Part shown: positions 1-5,462 of the stretch, in pieces
Numbering within the stretch: position 1 is the stretch's first letter
How the letters are laid out: each line of letters opens with the position of its first letter
DNA from: Planctomycetota bacterium
GTDB lineage: Bacteria; Planctomycetota; Phycisphaerae; WQYP01
Reading direction: 5' to 3'
Length of the DNA stretch: 5,574 bases
Assembly (NCBI GenBank): GCA_021852225.1
Contig: JAJZOA010000323.1
Coordinates: forward strand, 1-5,574
Program-made: the position numbers and the translations under genes
Notes under the pieces: model-generated
Seen by the model: only the letters and a program-made list of their open reading frames with translations
Database searches by the model: none
What the model was told of the DNA's origin: nothing

Positions 1-159
1 GTGGTGGGGACGACAACGGTTGCTGAACCGCAAGGCGTTCTGGTATATAATTTCACAGTCGCCGATGACCACACGTACTTTGTGGAGGGTTTTGGCAGTA
101 ATGGTACAACTGGAAGTTCTGCCGCCCCACTGGATGCGGTATGGGTACATAACAGTTGC
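1..159 (+). repeat. HINT C-terminus repeat, copy 1
   Basis: This is the first of two direct copies of the HINT end; the other lies at 1763-1933. The first 96 bases align without gaps and differ at three positions (15, 66 and 78), all third codon bases that leave the protein unchanged. After that the copies diverge: copy 2 carries four extra codons after the FVEGFG stretch, then both return to LDAVWVHN followed by S-C or N-C. Similarity ends at the Cys codon, exactly where the toxin tips begin. The true left boundary lies outside the window. Confidence 0.95.
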
Positions 160-501
160 CTGAGGGCGGCGATGGAGGCGGCGGGGGAAAAATTTGCCCC
201 CGGAGAGCAGGCAGCGCATATTGTTCCGGAAAACATCGCCAGCAGAAGTGCGGAAGTACAGAATTCCATCGATAGGGCCAGAGCGGTCATCAAGAGGACT
301 CTGGGCGAGGATGGGATTAATTCAGCGGTGAACGGGTTCAAGGCAACCGCTGGCCATTTGGGCACGCATACCAACGATTATCTTAAGGACCTTGGCGACA
401 CTTTGGAGCAGGCGGAGGCCGCAGGTGGCAAGAAAGGGGTTGAAGAGGCCTTGGCCAAGCTGAGGAAGGCCATCCTAAATGGGGCTTTTGTGACAAAATG
501 A
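1..501 (+). CDS. Polymorphic toxin C-terminus: HINT domain end plus AHH-type nuclease tip (5' partial)
   Basis: This is the 3' end of a larger toxin gene; the frame is open at the window edge, so the first GTG is not a real start. Residues 1-53 are the end of a HINT (intein-like) autoprocessing domain, with GVLVYNFTV, DDHTYFVEG and VWVHN-S-C. The His-Asn pair at residues 50-51 followed by Ser/Cys is the expected cleavage site that would free the tip. Residues 54-166 form the toxin: QAAHIVP (70-76), then NGF (111-113), GHLGTH (118-123) and NDY (125-127). This order matches the AHH nucleases of the HNH/endonuclease VII superfamily, which attack nucleic acid in a target cell. The canonical motif is AHH; here the first His is Ala (A72) while H73, the likely general base, is kept. 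The delivery region lies outside the window. The next gene overlaps by 4 bp and looks like its immunity protein. Family assignment is good; activity is inferred. Confidence 0.85.
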   Translation: MVGTTTVAEPQGVLVYNFTVADDHTYFVEGFGSNGTTGSSAAPLDAVWVHNSCLRAAMEAAGEKFAPGEQAAHIVPENIASRSAEVQNSIDRARAVIKRTLGEDGINSAVNGFKATAGHLGTHTNDYLKDLGDTLEQAEAAGGKKGVEEALAKLRKAILNGAFVTK

Positions 502-1667
502 GTACTGATCGAAAACAGCAAGACACCCGAAAAGCCGCCGGTGGGATTCCCGCGGCAATATACTGGCTTATGCTTCCGGATGAGGAGAGACCCGGAGCCT
601 TCTCTTGGGTGAACCGTGCCCCGATTTCCCATGGCCCTTTCCTCGGTGACGACATAAAGGGCTTGTATCCCAGACCGGAGGACTTGCGTGACCGGCCCGT
701 CCCGCCGCCGCTTGCGGGGATTTGGCAGCCTCGTGAGGTAAAGGAGGATGTCCCTTTTCCCCGTGGAATGGACCTGATTTCAGTTAGCTGGGTACTCGGT
801 TTAAGCCAACGGGCGGTGGATGTGTTACGGGATATGCTTGAACCCAACGGCGAAATATTGCCTCTGATCATGCCGAAGGGTGTTGGGACCTTCTTTCTCT
901 ATCGCATGAGAAAAATTGCCGATGTGCTCGACCTCGAGAAATCGCGGCTTGAGTATGTCCCGATCGGCCACCTGGCCCTGCGTATTGACTACCACCAGTT
1001 CCGGACCGATCAACTCGCCGGGCTGTCGATCTTTCAAATTCCCGAAAGGCTTTACAGCGTGTACGTGACTGAAGAGTTCGTTTCGCGCGTGCGGCAGAGT
1101 GGGCTGAAGGGGTTTAAATTTGTGAAGGTGTGGCCGCTGCCGCCGAAGGCCGACGGCCAGCCCCTGGCCGATGGGGCTGCAAAACCCAAGTCCGAGTCCA
1201 AGATTGTCGGGAAGATGCACTGTCGTGCGTTCACAAAGGGTAAGGAGCTGGACTCGGTCACCGAAGCCTTGGCCCGTTACCAGAAAGAACTGGGCATTGA
1301 CGTGTCGGGCATGGATGCGGCCGCCATTCAGGAGTTTATCGCCCAAACGCTGCAGCGGAAGCGTGATGGTGGGTCGCTGCCCAAGGGGATTACGGAGGAG
1401 GGTCGCAAGGACCTGCCGTTCTGGCTGGCGATGGCGTGGGGTGATGTATTGGCGCGGAAGCACCAGTGGCAGTGGCAGATGTTGGCGGATGAGGGGGGCC
1501 ATTTTGCCACGGCGATTGTCAGCCCGGACCGGAGCCTTGCAGTATCGGTGCTCGGCTATTTTGACCGGCAGATATCCGCGGTGGATCAGACCTCGTATCT
1601 GCTCTACAACATGATCATTGCCGGCGAGTTTAAGGCGGCACCGGACGAGTTAAAGCTGTTGGGTTGA
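498..1667 (+). CDS. Imm11 (DUF1629)-like immunity protein with an extra C-terminal domain
   Basis: This is the predicted immunity protein that would neutralise the preceding AHH nuclease tip in the cytoplasm of the producing cell. The ATG at 498 overlaps the toxin stop in an ATGA junction. I see no strong ribosome site, so translational coupling to the toxin is likely. Residues about 15-214 resemble the Imm11/DUF1629 family: ISVSWVLGLSQRAVDVL (94-110), FLYRMRKIADVLDLEKS (133-149), and YVTEEFVSRV (189-198) running into SGLKGFKFVKVWP (201-213). A Lys/Ala/Gly/Pro-rich linker (about 214-238) follows. The C-terminal part (about 245-389) contains LPFWLAMAWGDVLARKHQWQ (306-325) and a predicted beta-rich segment around VSPDRSLAVSVLGYFDRQIS; it recalls DUF3806-like immunity domains but I cannot name it firmly. 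No signal peptide or membrane segment is evident. The Imm11 half is fairly secure from motif pattern and position; the second half is uncertain. Confidence 0.75.
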   Translation: MSTDRKQQDTRKAAGGIPAAIYWLMLPDEERPGAFSWVNRAPISHGPFLGDDIKGLYPRPEDLRDRPVPPPLAGIWQPREVKEDVPFPRGMDLISVSWVLGLSQRAVDVLRDMLEPNGEILPLIMPKGVGTFFLYRMRKIADVLDLEKSRLEYVPIGHLALRIDYHQFRTDQLAGLSIFQIPERLYSVYVTEEFVSRVRQSGLKGFKFVKVWPLPPKADGQPLADGAAKPKSESKIVGKMHCRAFTKGKELDSVTEALARYQKELGIDVSGMDAAAIQEFIAQTLQRKRDGGSLPKGITEEGRKDLPFWLAMAWGDVLARKHQWQWQMLADEGGHFATAIVSPDRSLAVSVLGYFDRQISAVDQTSYLLYNMIIAGEFKAAPDELKLLG

Positions 1668-1700
1668 TCCTATGAACGTGACGCTGCGCTGCAATGAATA

Positions 1701-2038
1701 ACCAGTGCGGATGACCTGATCGCCGGGGAACCCTTTCCACGCCTGACGGCCAGACGGCAACGGTGGTGGGGACGACGACGGTTGCTGAACCGCAAGGCGT
1801 TCTGGTATATAATTTCACAGTCGCCGACGACCACACGTATTTTGTGGAGGGTTTTGGCTGCGCAACAAACGCGGATGGCACAACCGGAAGCTTCGCCGGG
1901 CCGCTGGATGCGGTGTGGGTGCATAACAATTGCAGCAAGCTGCGGCGGAATTTTATCCGCGCCGGCTTCAAGGTGACTGGCCAGGCGGCCCACCATATTG
2001 TGGCCCAGTGGGCCAAGGCCGCGGTCGATGCCGGGTGA
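1701..2038 (+). pseudogene. Second, decayed HINT-AHH toxin tip (orphan cassette)
   Basis: This is a second copy of the HINT end joined to a different AHH tip. From 1763 the frame reads VVGTTTVAEPQG, the YNFTV and DDHTYFVEG motifs, and LDAVWVHN-N-C. It continues into a new tip with GQAAHHIVAQWAKAAVDAG and stops at 2036-2038. The AHH motif is canonical here, unlike the first copy, but the tip ends about 16 residues after it begins, whereas the family normally needs the NG and HxxxH elements further on. Upstream, TSADDLIAGEPF is readable in another frame (1701-1736) and TPDGQTATVVG resumes in the main frame from 1739. This indicates a single-base loss near 1736-1738. An in-frame TGA lies at 1712-1714. 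The GTG at 1763 is therefore unlikely to be a real start. I read this as a broken gene or a silent donor tip. A short free-standing protein of 91 residues cannot be excluded. Confidence 0.7.
1763..1933 (+). repeat. HINT C-terminus repeat, copy 2
   Basis: This is the direct partner of 1-159. It is 12 bases longer because of four extra codons between the FVEGFG stretch and LDAVW. Sequence upstream of 1763 still reads as HINT-like protein after allowing for a frameshift, so the repeat probably extended further left in the intact donor; its full extent cannot be judged because copy 1 is cut by the window edge. Confidence 0.95.
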
Positions 2039-2365
2039 TGTCACGCCACAGCAAACCGGAATTGTAAGCGGAGCGGCCATTGCCGCTAAATATGCTGGAG
2101 TTGCATCTGCCGGAGCAACCGCGTCCAAAAATTTATGCCGGTCAGATGGCGGTTATGGCATCGCACCTGAAGGCCGCCGCTCCCGGACTATCCATCCGTT
2201 GTAGTGGCAACCATTGACCGTAGTTGCACACCACAGCCGCTTTTAGGGCAAACTTGCGAAGGTTGGGTTAAATTTGGAATGCAGTTCGCTCAGATACACG
2301 GAGATGCGATTTGCTTTGCCAATTCCGTTGCCCTGAAGCAATATTGGCAGTGCTGTCGCTGACAA

Positions 2366-2394
2366 TTGCTCCGCAACGGACGTTCGGTTAAAAA
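2366..2394 (+). promoter_or_regulatory. Weak sigma70-like promoter candidate upstream of the DUF1961 gene
   Basis: TTGCTC (2366-2371) is followed after 17 bases by TAAAAA (2389-2394), about 40 bases before the chosen ATG at 2434. The match to consensus is partial (three of six and four of six), so this rests mostly on spacing and position. Confidence 0.25.
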
Positions 2395-2420
2395 TATTTC
2401 AGAAAAGTTCCCTCCGAACG
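2381..2420. repeat. Inverted repeat around the presumed transcription start
   Basis: CGTTCGG (2381-2387) is mirrored by CCGAACG (2414-2420) with 26 AT-rich bases between. The arms are perfect but only 7 bp. The pair straddles the end of the promoter candidate and could be an operator, an mRNA hairpin or chance. Confidence 0.3.
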
Positions 2421-2433
2421 AAAGCTGGTGGTA

Positions 2434-3756
2434 ATGTTCAATGCAAACGTTTCGCGATTCACCTTTCTGATGGCCCTGCTGGTCGGGCCACGCATGACAG
2501 CCTTGGCCCACGTGAGCCGCCCACTGAAGCCTACGACATCTCATTGGCGCCCTGTGCGTATCAGGTTTCCAAAGCCGGTCAGCCAGCAGGGATATGTAAG
2601 TTTTATGATGCATACCGATCGCACCTGGAAGGATGGTGCACAAGCCGGACTTTTCAATCAGACGCTCGTGAAATTGCCTGGTCTGGCAAGCTGCAAACTC
2701 ACCGGAGGGTCGGAGAGTATTAACTTGATATTTGCATGGGACAAAGCGCATTACGATCGGGGATTCCTGGTAAATCTAACCCATCTGCCGGGACCGCAGA
2801 CCTGTTTTATTCAGTTTACATGGAACAGCGGAACGGGACGGTGCGACGGGTATTTCAACGGGGTACCCATGAATCTTCCGGGTACCGCGTACCGGCCTTG
2901 GACGATTTTGGGGCACGCCCGGACTGTGGTGATCGGCCGTGGGCCGATACGTGTAAGCGATGTGCAGGCGCACGGCCACTACGTTCCGCCCGAATTGATC
3001 AGCGGACTGGTGCCCAAAAGATTTGCAGGCCATGATAAAGCACTCTTCGGATATTTTACGCCGCCCAAACCGATCTCAATTGCCGGCAGGCGCGGTGTGT
3101 TGCTGTACTCTTCCTCGTTGGCCCATTCCGCGGATGTGAAAAAATGGATATTGGAGGGACCTGCGGAAATGTCATTTTCGCATGGCGCTATGCAGCTCCA
3201 AACGCGCCCGCGCGGGAGTTATTCCGGCCCGGGCCATTTTGTGCTCTGGTGCCCCCGAACGTTTCCCAATCGGATTGTGGCCGACTGGCAGTTTAAGCCG
3301 GTTTCAAAAAAAGGTTTGGCGATTATCTTTTTTGCCGCCCATGCGGTCAATGGCTGGCATATGTTTGATCCTCGTCTGCCGCCACGGAACGGTGCTTTCA
3401 GCCAATATACCCATGGAGCCATTGCCAGCTACCATTTTTCATATTTTGCCAATTTGCCACTGTTTCAAGCAGGTCGTCCATCATCCAATCTGCGAAAAAA
3501 CAACCATTTTTACCTGACCGCGGTCGGTCCGATTGCGGTGGCACCGGGCGCCCGAGGATTCCAGAAGCTGCGCATCATCAAAGATGGGAAGCACATTCAA
3601 TTGCTGGTGAACGGCCGTGTCGCCTTGGACTGGACCGACAACAATCCGGCGAGGTTCGGCAAAGCTTATACAAGCGGAAAAATCGGCCTGCGGCAGATGG
3701 CCGGAACTATTGGCCAGTATCGTGATTTTCGTGTCTGGGCTTTAAAAGCCAAATAA
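2434..3756 (+). CDS. Secreted DUF1961 (YesU-like) protein with N-terminal jelly-roll-like domain
   Basis: This is probably an exported carbohydrate-associated protein; no reaction is assigned. The ATG at 2434 is preferred over the GTG two codons upstream because it opens a signal peptide: short n-region NVSR, hydrophobic FTFLMALLVG, then likely cleavage after TALA (residues 22-25). The ribosome site is weak. Residues about 38-190 form a beta-rich region with FIQFTWNSGTGRCDGYFNG and PGTAYRPW, suggestive of a concanavalin-like (LamG-type) fold. Residues about 222-438 match DUF1961: HFVLWCPRTFPNRIVADW, LAIIFFAA, MFDPRLPPRNGAFSQY, HGAIASYHFSYF, SNLRKNNHF, IIKDGKHIQLLVNGR and SGKIGLRQMAGTIGQYRDF. 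The known relative YesU of Bacillus subtilis has a concanavalin-like fold and lies in the rhamnogalacturonan-use locus. The whole protein may thus pair two lectin-like domains. It stands alone here, convergent with the radical SAM gene. The DUF1961 assignment is strong; the N-terminal fold and the substrate are inference. Confidence 0.85.
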   Translation: MFNANVSRFTFLMALLVGPRMTALAHVSRPLKPTTSHWRPVRIRFPKPVSQQGYVSFMMHTDRTWKDGAQAGLFNQTLVKLPGLASCKLTGGSESINLIFAWDKAHYDRGFLVNLTHLPGPQTCFIQFTWNSGTGRCDGYFNGVPMNLPGTAYRPWTILGHARTVVIGRGPIRVSDVQAHGHYVPPELISGLVPKRFAGHDKALFGYFTPPKPISIAGRRGVLLYSSSLAHSADVKKWILEGPAEMSFSHGAMQLQTRPRGSYSGPGHFVLWCPRTFPNRIVADWQFKPVSKKGLAIIFFAAHAVNGWHMFDPRLPPRNGAFSQYTHGAIASYHFSYFANLPLFQAGRPSSNLRKNNHFYLTAVGPIAVAPGARGFQKLRIIKDGKHIQLLVNGRVALDWTDNNPARFGKAYTSGKIGLRQMAGTIGQYRDFRVWALKAK

Positions 3757-3796
3757 TCCCATTGGCGGGCGAGCCATCACGATTCCGGGCATGCAA

Positions 3797-3879
3797 GCCG
3801 CGGGCCTAACCGGCGGCAGCGCTTCCCCATTCAGGGGCGACACCCGCGCGGGCCGATTCATAAAGTAGAGACCCGCGGC
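3797..3879. repeat. Distant inverted repeat GCCGCGGG / CCCGCGGC
   Basis: GCCGCGGG (3797-3804) is mirrored by CCCGCGGC (3872-3879) with 67 bases between. The arms are perfect but short. Between them lies a smaller CCCC-attca-GGGG hairpin (3826-3838). Any role is uncertain in such GC-rich DNA. Confidence 0.3.
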
Positions 3880-3909
3880 ATGCTTCTTGGGCACGACGTC
3901 GCGACCGAT

Positions 3910-3941
3910 GCTCCGCGTGCTGTTCAAAATCGGCGCGGAGC
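3910..3941. terminator. GC-rich hairpin between convergent genes, possible terminator
   Basis: GCTCCGCG (3910-3917) and CGCGGAGC (3934-3941) form a perfect 8-bp stem with a 16-base loop. It sits between two convergent genes, where a bidirectional terminator would be expected. No run of T follows on either strand, so intrinsic termination is not well supported. Confidence 0.3.
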
Positions 3942-4041
3942 GAATTTGAACGGAAGTGCGTGGAATTTCAGGATCATTGCCGCGATGGCTTGGGCTGAAA
4001 ATCTTGTCCGGGGTTAACGAGCGGAGTCTGGATGCTCGCTT

Positions 4042-5208
4042 TTATAAAGTTTCGGGCACCGGAATTGTCTGTGATGAGGCCTCCGATATGGGCGTTGTTC
4101 CCGCGCGGGAGGCAAAGCCTCCGCCTTCCAGAATCCGCAGCGCCCAGCCTAACGAGGCGGGTTTGTCCATTGGCGGCCCGCCATGATGACGACGATAAAA
4201 CGAGCAATTATTGCAGGGTGCCGGAAAATCACCGGAAGGCACCGGTGCCCTGGAAAACAGTTGCCTGGCGCGCTGAACCGTCGGATGATTGTATGCTTCA
4301 AGTATAGACATATCATGAAGACTCGCATACTCGGCCACATTCTGATAGACCAGACATCGCGCGACCCGGGCATTTGAATTCAAAACCAGAGACCGCCAGA
4401 GGAAATAACAGGGCCAGTCATGCAACGGCTGGCCGGCCGGTGTATCGGCACGCAGACCTGTGGTTTTCCAGTATTCCCGAAGCGTCGGATTAAATTCCAT
4501 TCCGCGCAGCGGCGCAAAGCGGATGAACAAGCCAAGTTTGCGGGCCAGATGTTTTGCCGCCGGTATTTCATGAACATTGTGTCCGTGAACCAGAAATTGC
4601 CATTCCACAAGTGTTCGCGACCCGGCTTTGCGTTTTTCTTCGGCGATACGCGTAAGGCCTTCGACAGCCTTTTCCCAGATACCATCAACACGGTACATGC
4701 CGTAAGTTTCCTGACTCATGCCGTCTATGGCGCAGACCAGATGATCCAATCCGCAACTGACCACTTCGCGGGCAATCTGGGGCGTTATCAGCGTGCAATT
4801 GGTGCTTACGAGTGTAAAAATCCGCCGCCGGTGTGTCTTTTCAATAATTTGTCTTGTCAATGGCCAATCCAGCATAGGCTCGCCCTGCCCGAAAATCTGG
4901 CATTGGAAAAGGTAGTCACCGATTTGCTCAAGTATCTTGTCGTAAAGGCCTGGTGTCAGCCTGCCCGCACTGTTTTTTCGGGCGTCAGGAAATATCTGTC
5001 TATCACAGAATGGGCACGCCAGATTGCAGTAATACAAGGGTTCCAGAAACAGGATATATGGCGCGGATTTCACATCCGCAATCCGGCGTCGGTAGGCATA
5101 TTCAGTGCGCAGCGCATTGGCGATCTTTCGCGGTGTGGCATAGCGGAAAACGGAGCGGCCATAGACCTGCCACACCCGACCCGGATTACGAAAATTCAGA
5201 AGCCCCAT
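4042..5208 (-). CDS. Radical SAM protein with SPASM/Twitch-like C-terminal cluster region
   Basis: This predicted cytoplasmic iron-sulfur enzyme would cleave S-adenosylmethionine to start radical chemistry; the substrate is unknown. The ATG at 5208 (388 residues) is chosen over a TTG eight codons upstream because GGAAAG lies 5 bases before it. The radical SAM motif is CNLACPFC, with C61, C65 and C68 in the CxxxCxxC pattern binding the SAM-cleaving 4Fe-4S cluster. FGQGEP (106-111) is the GGE-like SAM contact, and STNCT (135-139) and AIDG (160-163) are typical barrel strands. The C-terminus has C267, C285, C332 and C335, the last two as CNNC, in a layout that would hold one auxiliary cluster; this is fewer cysteines than a full SPASM domain. 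SPASM relatives act as peptide-maturing enzymes or anaerobic sulfatase-maturing enzymes, but no small substrate peptide or sulfatase is seen nearby. The last 45 or so residues look loosely structured. Family call is strong; role is not assigned. Confidence 0.9.
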   Translation of the reverse strand: MGLLNFRNPGRVWQVYGRSVFRYATPRKIANALRTEYAYRRRIADVKSAPYILFLEPLYYCNLACPFCDRQIFPDARKNSAGRLTPGLYDKILEQIGDYLFQCQIFGQGEPMLDWPLTRQIIEKTHRRRIFTLVSTNCTLITPQIAREVVSCGLDHLVCAIDGMSQETYGMYRVDGIWEKAVEGLTRIAEEKRKAGSRTLVEWQFLVHGHNVHEIPAAKHLARKLGLFIRFAPLRGMEFNPTLREYWKTTGLRADTPAGQPLHDWPCYFLWRSLVLNSNARVARCLVYQNVAEYASLHDMSILEAYNHPTVQRARQLFSRAPVPSGDFPAPCNNCSFYRRHHGGPPMDKPASLGWALRILEGGGFASRAGTTPISEASSQTIPVPETL

Positions 5209-5213
5209 AGAAT

Positions 5214-5219
5214 CTTTCC
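5214..5219 (-). promoter_or_regulatory. Ribosome binding site deciding the radical SAM start
   Basis: On the reverse strand GGAAAG ends 5 bases before the ATG at 5208. It lies inside the extension that the alternative TTG start at 5232 would add, so it favours the shorter protein. Confidence 0.6.
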
Positions 5220-5296
5220 ACTTTCTTTGCAATCAGCTTGCGCGGCCAAGCGGCGCGTTTTGCCGCGAAAACCAAGCGGTCGCTTAAATACATCCG

Positions 5297-5376
5297 AAGG
5301 TAACAAGCCGGTCCCACACCTGGATGGCGACTGTCAGCCGTTTATATCTTTATTCGTACGGCTAAGGTAACAGGCC
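5297..5376. repeat. Pair of 13-bp direct repeats upstream of the radical SAM gene
   Basis: AAGGTAACAAGCC (5297-5309) and AAGGTAACAGGCC (5364-5376) match at 12 of 13 positions, 67 bases apart start to start. Both lie in the upstream region of the reverse-strand radical SAM gene, and the distal copy overlaps its promoter candidate. They could be binding sites for a regulator; chance is possible. Confidence 0.35.
5341..5370 (-). promoter_or_regulatory. Sigma70-like promoter candidate for the radical SAM gene
   Basis: Reading the reverse strand, TTACCT (5370-5365) is followed after 18 bases by TATAAA (5346-5341). The second element matches the -10 consensus at five of six positions; the first is weak. 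It would give a leader of about 125 bases before the ATG at 5208. Confidence 0.3.
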
Positions 5377-5462
5377 ACGCTCCGCAAAAAGCACTATATA
5401 GGGTGTTAAACACAAAAGCCAATCAATTGAATTTATAGCAGCCAGGGGGGGTGCGTGACACA

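Larger units (their letters stand above)
2039..2433 (+). other. Spacer between the decayed toxin tip and the DUF1961 gene
   Basis: There is no convincing gene here. The frame starting inside the orphan cassette stays open to 2204 and reads QQTGIVSGAAIAAKYAGVAS and then small residues. It may be a frameshifted remnant of the second tip or chance; I do not recognise it. In another frame, VMSRH directly after the broken AHH motif could be a relic of the AHH helix. No immunity gene follows the second tip. From about 2205 to 2433 the DNA is less GC-rich and holds only a weak promoter candidate and a small inverted repeat. Confidence 0.5.
3757..4041. other. Convergent intergenic region with an unexplained open antisense frame
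   Basis: This GC-rich stretch separates the convergent DUF1961 and radical SAM genes. No classical terminator with a U-run is visible. On the reverse strand, the frame of the radical SAM gene stays open for about 100 codons after its TAA (4042-4044), ending at a TAA at 3742-3744. The last 60 codons have roughly three-quarters G or C in third position by my count and read, for example, GRDVVPKKHAAGLYFMNRP. I do not recognise this peptide and see no good start for it. It could be a former extension of the radical SAM protein, a gene remnant, or chance in GC-rich DNA. Confidence 0.4.

Noticed and set aside
383..871. Reverse-strand open frames across the toxin/immunity junction
   Set aside because: They are antisense to two well supported genes and their translations show no family pattern; long antisense frames are expected at this base composition.
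825..1502. Reverse-strand open frame of 225 codons inside the immunity gene
   Set aside because: It is a shadow of the Imm11-like gene, whose frame carries recognisable motifs and couples to the toxin by ATGA.
1630..2128. Reverse-strand open frames over the orphan toxin cassette
   Set aside because: The forward strand holds the HINT repeat with synonymous-only changes, which shows that the coding sense is forward.
2290..2751. Reverse-strand open frame over the start of the DUF1961 gene
   Set aside because: It overlaps the signal peptide and N-terminal domain of a supported gene and has no recognisable features.
4420..5370. Forward open frame of 316 codons opposite the radical SAM gene
   Set aside because: The reverse frame has the CxxxCxxC motif, GQGEP and C-terminal cysteines with a good ribosome site; the forward frame is its shadow.
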